From contig NZ_CP136910.1 of assembly GCF_033100115.1 (NCBI RefSeq), forward strand, positions 3,248,001 through 3,312,000: 64,000 bases of DNA, given 5' to 3'. The translations under genes were made by a program, and so were the position numbers. The notes under the pieces were generated by a model. The model was not told the origin of the DNA. It saw nothing but the letters and a program-made list of their open reading frames with translations, and did not search any database. Shown here one piece after another: positions 27,481-35,965 of this stretch. Every line of letters starts with the position of its first letter. Within the stretch, counting starts at the first letter, position 1. This DNA is from Anaerocolumna sp. AGMB13020. Lineage in GTDB: Bacteria > Bacillota > Clostridia > Lachnospirales > Lachnospiraceae.

Positions 27481-27680
27481 ATGATACTGATAATACTGAA
27501 CTGCATTCAACATAAACGTTTGTAAAAGTTTTGACCCTGATTTTTTCCATAAGTACAAAATCTCTATCCTGTTATTTCTTACGGTGCTGATAATACTGAA
27601 CTGTACTCAGCTTAAACTGCTAAAGTTTTTGACACCTAAATTTTCCATAAGTACGTAATCTCTATCGTGTTATATCTATA
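27481..27680 (+). repeat. Two imperfect 100-bp direct repeats
   Basis: The copies at 27481-27580 and 27581-27680 share CTGATAATACTGAACTG, TCCATAAGTAC and AATCTCTATC at a spacing of 100 bp and look about 80% identical. No coding potential is seen. They lie between two inverted palindromic elements. Confidence 0.75.
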
Positions 27681-27749
27681 CATAGGATTTTCTAATTAAC
27701 TTTTACTACTTAGACTCAGGCATCAAAAGCATAATCTTGAAAACAACCA

Positions 27750-27980
27750 GATGAGTTTGGCTTATATTCCTCCATCTCCATTGAAGGGTTCCTAAGGACA
27801 CTTAAATGACAGCAGTTGTGACTAGGTGAAAGGATACCACTGTCTGAGCGCCTTTCAGCGAGTTTGGTATCCTTTCACCTGCCAGGAACAACTTCTGTCA
27901 TTTTAGTGGAATTTGGAACCCTGAACAGGAGATGGAGGAATATAAGCCAAACTCATCGTCCGTTTCCCAAAACCCCTCCT
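27750..27980 (-). repeat. Long palindromic element, copy 4 (subtype B, reverse)
   Basis: The 208-bp palindrome at 27750-27957 has ends GATGAGTTTGG/CCAAACTCATC. On the minus strand its outer flank GTTTTGGGAAACGGACG matches that of copy 3. The internal loop GTTCCTGGCAGGT/ACCTAGTCACA is identical to copy 3, while the adjoining helix changed in both arms (GAAAGGATACCA against AAAATTAAACCA). The apex contains CTGAGCG and CAGCGAGTT. Confidence 0.85.
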
Positions 27981-28237
27981 TTTCACCTTTACCGTCCTTT
28001 ACCAGTAAAGACAGGTTTCCTTTTCTTGTATGTTGTGTTAAAATAAGCATAAGCCTATGATTTTAAAGGTTTCTGCTTATTTTGTTTTCACCTTATAAAT
28101 TATTTATCATAAGGATATGTATGGCATGAATAAGCGGTTTTATACGGTATAGACAGTTACAGACACTATACCGAAAATTACTAGATAAGCAGAGGTGCTG
28201 CGGTTAAGCTTGAAAGACGCTATTTGCTGATTTGAGC

Positions 28238-28265
28238 GCGCCAAGGCGCAATGGTGGTTAGATTG
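28238..28265 (+). promoter_or_regulatory. Hairpin plus ATGG box before the radical SAM gene
   Basis: GCGCC (28238-28242) and GGCGC (28245-28249) form a short stem; ATGGTGG starts at 28251, exactly 12 nt before the TTG start codon. It is one member of the recurring motif described in the findings. Confidence 0.55.
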
Positions 28266-30020
28266 AAAGTTTTATTGGTAGGTATTAACGCAAAATATAT
28301 TCATTCCAATCCGGCAATTAGAAGCCTAAGAAATTATGCTTTGCCTTATAAGGATTGTATTAGGATTTCTGAATATACCATTAATCAATATAAAGACGAT
28401 ATTCTTATGGATATCTATAAACAGAAACCGGATTTTATAGGAGTATCCTGCTATATATGGAATTTTGGTATGGTTCAGAAGGTGTGCAGGGAACTGAGAA
28501 AAGTACTGCCAGAGGTTAAGCTGTGGCTGGGTGGACCGGAGGTTTCGTATGATCCAAAGGCTCTCATGGAGGAGCTTCCCTTTATTGATGGTATTATGGC
28601 CGGTGAAGGAGAAGAGGTTTTCCTGGAACTTATGAAATTTTATGTGGATGGACAGGGAGAGCTCTTAAAGATAAAGGGTATTTGCTTTCGGGACGGCAGG
28701 AAAGAGGATTTAGTGGTTCAGACACCTTTTAGAGAAGAAATGGATATGGATAAGCTTCCTTTCCCTTATGAGGATTTATCTGAGCTTGAGAACAGGATTA
28801 TTTATTACGAGTCCAGCAGGGGTTGCCCTTATTCCTGCAGCTATTGCCTTTCTTCGGAAAATAAAAGGGTCCGTTTTCGTAATGTGAAGAAAGTGGAGGA
28901 GGAACTGCTTTTTTTCCTTGAGAATAAGGTGCCTCAGGTTAAATTTGTAGACAGGACTTTTAACTGTAATCACAACCACGCCATGGCAATATGGCGGTTT
29001 ATTAAGGAGCATGATAATGGAATCACGAATTTTCACTTTGAGATTGCAGGTGAAATTCTGAAAGCTGACGAAATAGAACTCCTTAATTCCATGCGTGAAG
29101 GACTGGTTCAGCTGGAAGTCGGTGTACAGTCTGCTAATGAGAATACACTGGATGCCATACACAGAAGGATGAGCCTTGAGAGAATCAAAGAGGTGGTTCA
29201 TCAGATTCAAAGAGGTGAGAATATCCATATTCATCTGGATTTGATTGCCGGTCTTCCCCTGGAGGATTTTCCTTCCTTTCGGGCTTCTTTTAACGAAGTA
29301 TATGCCATGAAGCCGGATCAACTTCAGCTGGGATTCTTAAAGGTATTAAAGGGCTCCACCCTGAATCAGGAGCTGTCCGGCAACCAATGGGATATTGTGT
29401 ATCAGGAGGAACCGCCTTATGAAGTCCTTTATACCAGATGGATCAGTTACGATGAAATCCTGCTGCTTAAGAAAGTGGAAAGTATGACAGAGATTTATTA
29501 TAACAGCGGACAGTTTGAGTATACCTTAAAGTATCTGATGCACTTTTTTGATACACCTTTTGATTTCTTTCTTGCGCTGGGGAATTATTATGAGGAATTA
29601 GGACTTCACCTTATGAGCTCCTCCAGAATGGGAAGATATGAAACCCTGCTATCCTTCTTCGAACAAAGAATTGCGGCGGTGGAGAACGGGGAGGTTAAGG
29701 TACTTAAGAGCCTGATGGTTCATGACCTCTTTTGCAGGGAGAAGCTTAAGAGCAGACCTTCCTTTGCAGAGGACTATGAAGCTTATAAGAAGAAATATCA
29801 GTTGTTTTATCAGGACAAAGACAGAATAGCAGTTAGTCTGTCAAGAGATATTGGAACGGAGGATGTAAAGGGTGTTCTTCATATAGAACATTATCCTTTT
29901 AATGTGTACCAGACAGCTGACAAAGGCATAAGAACAGGGGAAGAGCAGTTTATTCTGTACGATTATAAAAACAGGAATCCGCTTAATAAACAGGCAGGGC
30001 AGGCAGAGGTGGTCTTATAG
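28263..30020 (+). CDS. B12-binding domain radical SAM protein (DUF4080 type)
   Basis: The roughly 585-residue protein has an N-terminal Rossmann-like B12-binding domain (MKVLLVGINAKYIHSNPAIR; PEVKLWLGGPEVSYDP; GIMAGEGEEVF), then a radical SAM core with the cluster cysteines C188, C192 and C195 (RGCPYSCSYCLS), and a C-terminal DUF4080-like region. The DXHXXG cobalamin motif is not evident, as in many family members. The reaction is unknown. The TTG at 28263 is chosen because it gives the conserved MKVLLVGINAKYIHSN start and has GGTGG 5 nt upstream; an in-frame ATG lies 12 nt earlier, directly after a GCGCC hairpin. Confidence 0.82.
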   Translation: MKVLLVGINAKYIHSNPAIRSLRNYALPYKDCIRISEYTINQYKDDILMDIYKQKPDFIGVSCYIWNFGMVQKVCRELRKVLPEVKLWLGGPEVSYDPKALMEELPFIDGIMAGEGEEVFLELMKFYVDGQGELLKIKGICFRDGRKEDLVVQTPFREEMDMDKLPFPYEDLSELENRIIYYESSRGCPYSCSYCLSSENKRVRFRNVKKVEEELLFFLENKVPQVKFVDRTFNCNHNHAMAIWRFIKEHDNGITNFHFEIAGEILKADEIELLNSMREGLVQLEVGVQSANENTLDAIHRRMSLERIKEVVHQIQRGENIHIHLDLIAGLPLEDFPSFRASFNEVYAMKPDQLQLGFLKVLKGSTLNQELSGNQWDIVYQEEPPYEVLYTRWISYDEILLLKKVESMTEIYYNSGQFEYTLKYLMHFFDTPFDFFLALGNYYEELGLHLMSSSRMGRYETLLSFFEQRIAAVENGEVKVLKSLMVHDLFCREKLKSRPSFAEDYEAYKKKYQLFYQDKDRIAVSLSRDIGTEDVKGVLHIEHYPFNVYQTADKGIRTGEEQFILYDYKNRNPLNKQAGQAEVVL

Positions 30021-30062
30021 TCGCCTGAAAATACATTTCAATCTTCTTTCATCAGATTTTAA

Positions 30063-30095
30063 GCTGCTGTCAGCGGCGGAATGGGAGAATTTATG
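30063..30095 (+). promoter_or_regulatory. Hairpin plus ATGG box before nth
   Basis: GCTGC (30063-30067) pairs with GCGGC (30073-30077, one G-U); ATGGGAG begins at 30081, 12 nt before the chosen ATG. The GGGAG acts as ribosome-binding site. Confidence 0.55.
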
Positions 30096-30761
30096 GCAGT
30101 AAAAAGAATTACTAAAAAGGAACGGGAGAGAGTGGAGCAGATTCTTGCTCTCCTGGACGAATATTATACAAGGGAATATAAGTGTTATCTGAATCATGAA
30201 ACTCCCTGGCAGCTGCTGATTGCGACAATCTTAAGTGCCCAGTGTACCGATGAAAGGGTTAACATCGTTACAAAGGATCTTTTTGTTAAATATAAGAGCC
30301 TTGAAGATTTTGCAGCGGCAGATTTAAGGGAGCTTGAGAGGGACATTCACAGTACCGGCTTTTATCATAATAAAGCGAAGAATATTATTGAGTGTACAAA
30401 AGCACTGCTTAGGGATCACGGCGGTGTGGTTCCAAATGATATTGATGCATTAACAAAGCTTGCGGGAGTAGGAAGAAAGACAGCCAATGTTATCAGAGGA
30501 AACATATATCATGAGCCCAGCATTGTTGTTGATACCCATGTAAAACGTATCTCCGGAAAGCTGGGATTTACCAAAGAGGAAGATCCGGTTAAGATTGAGT
30601 TCGATCTTATGAAGGTTCTGCCAAAGGACCATTGGATCTTGTATAATCTTCAGATTATTGCCCATGGCAGAAGCATTTGTACTGCCAGGAGCCCAAAATG
30701 CAATGAATGCTTTTTATTTGACCAGTGCAAGTGGGAAAGTAAGTGGGATAATCTGAAATAA
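30093..30761 (+). CDS. nth: Endonuclease III
   Basis: Nth is a DNA glycosylase/AP lyase of base excision repair for oxidised pyrimidines. The 222-residue protein has AQCTDERVN, the helix-hairpin-helix LAGVGRKTANVI with the catalytic Lys, VVDTHVKRIS with the catalytic Asp, and the 4Fe-4S loop CTARSPKCNECFLFDQC (C-x6-C-x2-C-x5-C). An in-frame ATG lies 12 nt upstream at 30081, but its GGGAG is the better ribosome-binding site for the ATG at 30093. Confidence 0.95.
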   Translation: MAVKRITKKERERVEQILALLDEYYTREYKCYLNHETPWQLLIATILSAQCTDERVNIVTKDLFVKYKSLEDFAAADLRELERDIHSTGFYHNKAKNIIECTKALLRDHGGVVPNDIDALTKLAGVGRKTANVIRGNIYHEPSIVVDTHVKRISGKLGFTKEEDPVKIEFDLMKVLPKDHWILYNLQIIAHGRSICTARSPKCNECFLFDQCKWESKWDNLK

Positions 30762-30842
30762 CGAAAAGATTTTATTGTAATTTATATAAACAAAAGATTA
30801 GAGGATATGGATTTTAATCAGATATCCAGAAAAGAGGTTACA

Positions 30843-31586
30843 ATGACAAAGAAAAACGGAATGATAACCTCCTTTGTATGCTTTGATATAGAAACCACAG
30901 GACTCTCACCGGAAGAAGATCATATAATTGAAATAGGTGCTGTCCGAGTTAAAGAGGGTAAAATAACAGAGTATTTTAACGAATTGATCAAACCGCCTTT
31001 ACCCTTACCGGAGAATATTATCAAGCTTACGGGAATAACAGAAGAAATGCTTGCGAATGCAAGAACGGCTGCTGAAGTGGTGCCGAATTTCCTTGAATTT
31101 ACCGGAGAAGATATTATAATGGGGCATAATATAATGTTTGACTACAGCTTCATAAAGGTCAGTGCCGGGCGTCTGGGACACAGCTTTGAAAGAGAAGGAA
31201 TTGATACTCTTAAGATCAGCAGAGGAACTATCCCTGAAAAAGAGAGTAAAAGCCTTGGGAGCTTATGCAATCGCTATAATGTGGTAAATCCAAGTGCCCA
31301 CCGGGCATTCCATGATGCGAAAGCTACGGCTATGGTCTATGCATATATGTGCAATGAATTTTTTGACAGCCACAGTGATGTTTTTAAGCCGCAGGTCTTA
31401 TCCTATAAGGTAAAAAAGTCCCAGCCCATCACTGCAAGTCAAAAAAATTACTTGAATGATTTATTAAAATATCATAAGATAGAATATATGAATTCCATAG
31501 ACAATCTGACGAGAAGCGAAGCTTCTAAATTGATTGACAGCATTATTCTCAACAAGGGAAGGTTAAACTATAAGCCTGCCACATAA
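30843..31586 (+). CDS. DEDDh 3'-5' exonuclease (DnaQ/PolC epsilon-like)
   Basis: The 247-residue protein carries exonuclease motifs I (FVCFDIETTGLSPEEDHIIEIG), II (GHNIMFDYSFI) and III (NPSAHRAFHDAKATAMVY), including the DEDDh residues. It resembles stand-alone DNA polymerase III epsilon-like nucleases in Firmicutes; a C-terminal segment (QPITASQKNYLNDLLKYHKI) resembles a small DNA-binding tail. The ATG at 30843 has AGAGG 5 nt upstream, better placed than the ATG at 30807. Confidence 0.87.
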   Translation: MTKKNGMITSFVCFDIETTGLSPEEDHIIEIGAVRVKEGKITEYFNELIKPPLPLPENIIKLTGITEEMLANARTAAEVVPNFLEFTGEDIIMGHNIMFDYSFIKVSAGRLGHSFEREGIDTLKISRGTIPEKESKSLGSLCNRYNVVNPSAHRAFHDAKATAMVYAYMCNEFFDSHSDVFKPQVLSYKVKKSQPITASQKNYLNDLLKYHKIEYMNSIDNLTRSEASKLIDSIILNKGRLNYKPAT

Positions 31587-31701
31587 GTATAAAGCTCAGA
31601 ATAATTAGAGTAGTTTAAACAATACTATAATGTATCAAGTACTTAGAAAATAATAAGTGTATTTTATGCAGTAACAGGACTAGCAATCCATGGAGCAAAA
31701 T

Positions 31702-32439
31702 ATGGAGAAACAATTAATTGGTTCCGGAAATACGGCAGAAGTCTTTGAATGGGGTAAGGATAAAGTCCTGAAGCTTTTTTATGAGGGTTACCCGGAGCCT
31801 GCTGTAGAAAATGAATACACAAAAGCATTGTCTGTAAAAGAATTGGATTTTCCCAAGCCCATTCCCTATGAAAGGCTTAGATACAAAGGACGTTCAGGAA
31901 TAGTATATGAAAAAGTTTTGGGAGTGTCGTTGGAGAACTGGTTTTTTAAGACTGGAGATCTGGATAAGTGTGCTTTTATGATGGCTGCTCTGCATAAAAG
32001 AATGCTGGAATTTGATTTGAAGGATTTACCTGATTACAAAGAGTTTCTGGCATATCATATTCATAATGCTGAGCGTTGTAAGATAGATGAGAAGGAAGAA
32101 GCACTTCGGATACTCCAAAGATTACCTGAGGGTAATACCTTGTGTCATGGTGACTACCATCCAGGAAATATTTTGATATCTGGAACGCAGACCTATGCAA
32201 TAGATTTTATGAATCTGTGCAGAGGAAATTATTTGTATGACATAGCCCGTACAGTATATTTAGTAGAATATACGCCTGTTTCTGAAAATGCTACAGAAAA
32301 AGAAGGGTTATTAGATATAAAACAGACACTTGTGAAGAAATATTTAGGCTATATGGGAATAACAAAAGATAGGATTAAGGATTATTTGCTTGTAATAGGT
32401 ATTGCCAGAGCTGGCGAATGTCCCAATGAATATATATGA
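31702..32439 (+). CDS. Aminoglycoside phosphotransferase (APH)-family kinase
   Basis: The 245-residue protein has the APH/choline-kinase-like fold: N-lobe GSGNTAEVFEWGKDKVLKLF with the ATP-binding Lys, the catalytic loop NTLCHGDYHPGNIL with the Asp, and AIDFMNLCRGNYLYDIART as the metal-binding segment. The substrate may be an aminoglycoside, choline or another small molecule; resistance should not be assumed. ATG codons occur at 31690 and 31702; the first one's ATGGAG supplies the GGAG ribosome-binding site 6 nt before the second. Confidence 0.8.
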   Translation: MEKQLIGSGNTAEVFEWGKDKVLKLFYEGYPEPAVENEYTKALSVKELDFPKPIPYERLRYKGRSGIVYEKVLGVSLENWFFKTGDLDKCAFMMAALHKRMLEFDLKDLPDYKEFLAYHIHNAERCKIDEKEEALRILQRLPEGNTLCHGDYHPGNILISGTQTYAIDFMNLCRGNYLYDIARTVYLVEYTPVSENATEKEGLLDIKQTLVKKYLGYMGITKDRIKDYLLVIGIARAGECPNEYI

Positions 32440-32524
32440 TTGCAGTTGGTTAAAATTTTTATAACTTAAATATAAAAGACAGGAATATAATTGCTGTTAA
32501 TGAAATAAGAAAGAGGTGTATCAA

Positions 32525-32629
32525 TTGAATTTCAACAACCACAAGGTAAAGAGAGCAATCTCTTTAGTAATAGTAGTAGTCCTGGTGCTGGCTATGGTAG
32601 CACCTATGCTTATCAATATTATATTTTAA
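32525..32629 (+). CDS. Small single-span membrane peptide (34 aa)
   Basis: This short frame encodes a 34-residue peptide starting at TTG 32525: basic N-terminus NFNNHKVKRA followed by a hydrophobic helix (ISLVIVVVLVLAMVAPMLI). AAGAGGTG stands 8 nt before the start, and stop TAA ends at 32629. The layout resembles small membrane microproteins such as Prli42-like peptides of Firmicutes (Lys/Arg-rich head, single helix), but homology is not proven. It lies just upstream of the 95-bp tandem repeats. Confidence 0.6.
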   Translation: MNFNNHKVKRAISLVIVVVLVLAMVAPMLINIIF

Positions 32630-32664
32630 TAAATATTGATATACATAAGAATTATTGTTTATAA

Positions 32665-32910
32665 TATACTTATCAGAAATTGCTTTTTAATTTCTGATAA
32701 AAGGCAGCGACCTTTGCTGCCGTGCATCCGATAATAGGAATGCTTTAAAATTCCTATTATATACTTATCAGAAATTGCTTTTTAATTTCTGATAAAAGGC
32801 AGCGACCTTTGCTGCCGTGCATCCGATAATAGGAATGCTTTAAAATTCCTATTATATACTTATCAGAAATTGCTTTTTAATTTCTGATAAAAGGCAGCGA
32901 TTTTGCTGCC
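32665..32910 (+). repeat. 95-bp tandem repeats, 2.6 copies, upstream of vanW
   Basis: Units 32665-32759 and 32760-32854 appear identical, followed by a partial third copy to 32910. Each full unit can form three hairpins: TATCAGAAATT/AATTTCTGATA, GGCAGC/GCTGCC and ATAGGAAT/ATTCCTAT. The array ends 32 bp before the vanW start codon, so it forms most of the leader. Confidence 0.92.
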
Positions 32911-32942
32911 TCTAAAAATCAGTCAGCAGAGGAGGGAAAGCA

Positions 32943-34523
32943 ATGAAGAACAGTAAATGTGTAATACGGATAGTGTTTGTTTTTGCATTATTTCTATTAT
33001 CTACCTGTAACTGGACCAAGGCTTTTGCCGCAGCCGAAGAGGAAGTAATAACCAAAGGGGTATATATTGATTCGGTTGATATTGGTGGAATGACCAAGGA
33101 ACAAGCCGAACAGGCAGTAAAAGATTACGTAGATTCATTGAAGGGAAAAACAGTAACCGTTGATATAGATGGGGAGAAAGAAAAAATATCCCTGGCAGAT
33201 TTAGGGTTCACCAGCAAAGAGAACACGTATATTGAGGAAGCCCTGGAAATCGGAAAAAACGGTAACCTGATCAAGCAATATAAAGAATTAAAGGATACCC
33301 AGGAAAATAATCTTACCTATAAGCTGGAATTCAGCATGTCAGATGATGAGCTGAAGACGTTTGTTAAGAAACAGCTATCCAGTCATAATGTTAAAGCGAA
33401 AAATGCCACTGTAGCCAGAAAGAATGGCGAATTTGTCTATACCGATGAAGTGGTGGGTATGAAGGTAAATACCACTGCAACCGCTAATTCTATCAAAGAA
33501 GCTGTATTACAGGACTGGACAGGTGAGGATGTTAACATATCAGCAGAAATAAAAAAGGACGAGCCGAAGTATACCAGAGAAATGGTAGAAAAATGTAACA
33601 CCATTCTTGGCTCCTATTCCACTACCTATACATCATCTTCCAACGATCGTGCAGCTAACCTGGCAAATGGTGCAAGACTAATCAATAATACAGTATTGTA
33701 TCCGGGGGATGTATTTTCTGCTTATGAAAAATTAACGCCTTTTACAAAGGCAAACGGATATTACGAAGCAGGCGCATATGCAAATGGTAAAGTAATAGAT
33801 TCCATTGGTGGCGGAGCCTGCCAGGTAACAACGACTCTGTATAATGCAGTGCTCTTTTCAGAGCTGGAAGTGGTGGAGAGATTTCCCCACTCTATGACCA
33901 TTAGTTATGTATCTCTCTCAAGAGATGCTGCTATTGCAGGAACCTGGAAAGATCTGAAATTCAAAAATGACACAGATACACCGATTGTAATTGAAGCGTC
34001 TACGCAAGGAAGAACCATAACCTTTAATATCTGGGGAAATGAAACCAGAGACACAGAGGGAAGAAAGATTAAGTTTGAGACGGTTGTTTTAAATGAAAAA
34101 GCCCCCGGTGCAGATGTAGTAACCAAAGACCCGAATCAGCTGGAAGGCTATGAATATACAACTCAGTCCGCTCACACAGGTTACTCAGCAGAGCTTTATA
34201 AAGTTGTCTATGAAAATGGTGTTGAAGTAAGCCGTACAAAAATTAATAAGAGTGTATATAACCCTTCTCCAAGATATGTAACAATTGGAACGAAGAAACC
34301 AGAGCCGGAAGAGAATGCGGAAGAACCAGATGATGCAACCGATACTTCCTCAGAAGGTGCAACGGATGTACCTGCTTCTGGTACAAACGGAAACAAAGGA
34401 CAGACAGAGGGTAATAAAGGACAGTCTGATGGCAAAAAAGGTCAGACAAAGGGTACCGGTGAAACAGAGAGTAGCGATGATGGCAGCCAGGGCGTTATTG
34501 AACCCCAGGATGATGACATTTAA
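32943..34523 (+). CDS. Secreted VanW-family protein
   Basis: The 526-residue protein has a signal peptide (residues 1-30, IVFVFALFLLSTCNWTKAFA), a peptidoglycan-binding-like N-terminal domain (GVYIDSVDIGGMTKEQAEQA), a VanW domain (NDRAANLANGARLINNTVLY, then PGDVFSAYEKL, GGGACQVTTTLYNAVLFSELEV) and a G5-like beta region. A C-terminal Glu/Thr/Gly-rich tail carries GNKGQ/GKKGQ repeats. VanW proteins are cell-wall associated, of unknown activity; the name comes from vancomycin-resistance clusters, but genomic copies like this one do not imply resistance. AGGAGGG lies 6 nt before the ATG. Confidence 0.88.
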   Translation: MKNSKCVIRIVFVFALFLLSTCNWTKAFAAAEEEVITKGVYIDSVDIGGMTKEQAEQAVKDYVDSLKGKTVTVDIDGEKEKISLADLGFTSKENTYIEEALEIGKNGNLIKQYKELKDTQENNLTYKLEFSMSDDELKTFVKKQLSSHNVKAKNATVARKNGEFVYTDEVVGMKVNTTATANSIKEAVLQDWTGEDVNISAEIKKDEPKYTREMVEKCNTILGSYSTTYTSSSNDRAANLANGARLINNTVLYPGDVFSAYEKLTPFTKANGYYEAGAYANGKVIDSIGGGACQVTTTLYNAVLFSELEVVERFPHSMTISYVSLSRDAAIAGTWKDLKFKNDTDTPIVIEASTQGRTITFNIWGNETRDTEGRKIKFETVVLNEKAPGADVVTKDPNQLEGYEYTTQSAHTGYSAELYKVVYENGVEVSRTKINKSVYNPSPRYVTIGTKKPEPEENAEEPDDATDTSSEGATDVPASGTNGNKGQTEGNKGQSDGKKGQTKGTGETESSDDGSQGVIEPQDDDI

Positions 34524-34556
34524 GAAGCAGATGCAGACTAATAGAATGGTCTGTGT

Positions 34557-34598
34557 GGGTTGCTGCATAACAGTTTTTGTTATGCAACAACCCCTTTT
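34557..34598 (+). terminator. Rho-independent terminator after vanW
   Basis: GGGTTG and TGCATAACA (34557-34572) pair with TGTTATGCA and CAACCC (34578-34593) with one bulge, followed by CTTTT. Confidence 0.88.
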
Positions 34599-34725
34599 CA
34601 CAATCTAATACACGAAATTTATAGATTGAAAGGCATACTACAAGCATACTTGCGGTATTGCATAAACAAATAGTTTGATTTTTTTAAACTATCTGTTGTT
34701 ATGAATTATATCCTAATTTATAAAT

Positions 34726-34755
34726 GTGCCTTGGGCACAGATGGGAGTTACCATG
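34726..34755 (+). promoter_or_regulatory. Hairpin plus ATGG box before the AIR synthase-like gene
   Basis: GTGCC (34726-34730) and GGCAC (34734-34738) form a stem; ATGGGAG begins at 34741, 12 nt before the chosen start codon. Confidence 0.55.
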
Positions 34756-35745
34756 CAGATGGGGAAAGTATCGGAAGCTATATTAAAGCGTTCCGTCCTA
34801 AGACAGATAAAGCAGAGAAGGGATGAAGTACTTCAGAGGCCTGGAGTTGGTGTGGACTGCACAGCTTTGGGAATAGGAGAAGAGGAAGGAATGCTTTTGA
34901 CCTCCAATCCCATAACAGTTTCGAAAGAACTGCTTCCTTCTACTGCCATACATAGTGCTGTAGCAGACATCAGGGCAGCTGGCGGTGATATTATAGGTGT
35001 TATGCTTACGATACTGCTTCCGAAGGATTCACAGGAATCCCAGCTTCAGAATATTATGAAGGAAGCGGAAAACACAGCCAAAGCATATAACCTTGAGATC
35101 ATAGGTGGACATACAGAGATAACTTCCTACGTCAACAGGCCGGTTATTACAGTGACAGGTGTCGGAAAGATACGTCGCAGCCGGGTTACCGCATCCGCGG
35201 GCGTCCTGCCCGGAGATGAGATTGTAATGACGAAATGGGCAGGGCTTTTAGGGACTGCTATCCTTGCCAAGGAGCATACACAAGAGCTTCTAACCAGATA
35301 TAACAGAGATTTTATACAGAATGCAGAGGATTTTACCGCATTTCTGTCCATAGCCGCAGATGCGGATATCGGAGAGGAAGCCGGAGTGAAACTTATGCAT
35401 AATCCCTCAAGAGGCGGTATTTTTGCAGCCTTATGGGAACTTGGAGTTCGCACAGGATTGGGTCTGACAGCAGATTTAAGGAAAATTCCTATCAGACAGG
35501 AAACCATTGAAATCTGTGAATTTTTTGATTTAAATCCTTATCAGCTTTATTCGGCAGGCTCTCTTTTACTGGTTACCGGGAAAGGAAATGAACTTGCAGA
35601 AAAGTTAAATGACAGCGGTATTCCGGCAGTTGTAATCGGAAGATTTACTGACGGTAATGCAAGAACCATACGAAATCAGGAGGAAGAGAGATTCCTGGAG
35701 CCCCCGAAAACGGATGAACTTTATCAGGTTAACGTTGTAAAATAA
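34753..35745 (+). CDS. AIR synthase-related (HypE/PurM-fold) protein
   Basis: The roughly 330-residue protein has the PurM/HypE/SelD fold: an ATP-binding N-terminal half (VGVDCTALGIGEE; AVADIRAAGGDIIGVMLTILL; IIGGHTEIT) and a C-terminal half with LMHNPSRGGIFAALWELGVR. HypE matures hydrogenases and ThiL/PurM are related; no hyp genes are nearby, so the substrate is uncertain. The frame is open from GTG 34726, but that codon lies inside a hairpin; the ATG at 34753, with GGGAG 5 nt upstream, is preferred. Confidence 0.8.
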   Translation: MQMGKVSEAILKRSVLRQIKQRRDEVLQRPGVGVDCTALGIGEEEGMLLTSNPITVSKELLPSTAIHSAVADIRAAGGDIIGVMLTILLPKDSQESQLQNIMKEAENTAKAYNLEIIGGHTEITSYVNRPVITVTGVGKIRRSRVTASAGVLPGDEIVMTKWAGLLGTAILAKEHTQELLTRYNRDFIQNAEDFTAFLSIAADADIGEEAGVKLMHNPSRGGIFAALWELGVRTGLGLTADLRKIPIRQETIEICEFFDLNPYQLYSAGSLLLVTGKGNELAEKLNDSGIPAVVIGRFTDGNARTIRNQEEERFLEPPKTDELYQVNVVK

Positions 35746-35863
35746 CGGAAACATACAAACACCATGTATACATAGCACAAGTGAAGCAAATGCATGGTCT
35801 TAATAAAGGAGCCTTTTAAGAATTGCTTTTTTATTACCAAAGCACGGTATTATACTGGGACGG

Positions 35864-35911
35864 GTGAAAGAAAATATAAAATCGAAAGGATGCCACAGGA
35901 TCTTCTTTCAC
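35864..35911 (+). promoter_or_regulatory. Inverted repeat in the leader of the Lrp operon
   Basis: GTGAAAGAA (35864-35872) and TTCTTTCAC (35903-35911) form a perfect 9-bp inverted repeat with a 30-nt spacer, about 90 nt before the Lrp start. It could be an operator or a leader structure. Confidence 0.4.
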
Positions 35912-35965
35912 TTTAAGGATTCACATCAGAATGCAGGCTTTCTCCTCATTCTTATGTTTGTGGCA

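Larger units (their letters stand above)
26751..28262 (+). other. 1.5-kb non-coding, repeat-rich region
   Basis: There is no credible gene here; short open frames overlap palindrome arms. The region holds two long palindromic elements in opposite orientation (26785-27033 and 27750-27980) and a 100-bp imperfect tandem duplication (27481-27680). The stretch 27040-27480 shows nothing recognisable. Confidence 0.7.

Noticed and set aside
27864..28046. 60-codon forward open frame in the repeat-rich gap
   Set aside because: It begins in an arm of palindrome copy 4 and has no ribosome-binding site or recognisable protein pattern.
31702..32439. Antibiotic-resistance kinase
   Set aside because: The fold is shared with many metabolic kinases and no specific aminoglycoside-modifying subgroup can be recognised.
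32665..32910. Possible CRISPR or tRNA-like repeat array
   Set aside because: The 95-bp units are identical head-to-tail copies without spacers, and no cloverleaf fits.
32943..34523. Vancomycin-resistance determinant
   Set aside because: VanW-domain proteins are common in sensitive Clostridia; vanA/H/X and vanR/S-type neighbours are absent.
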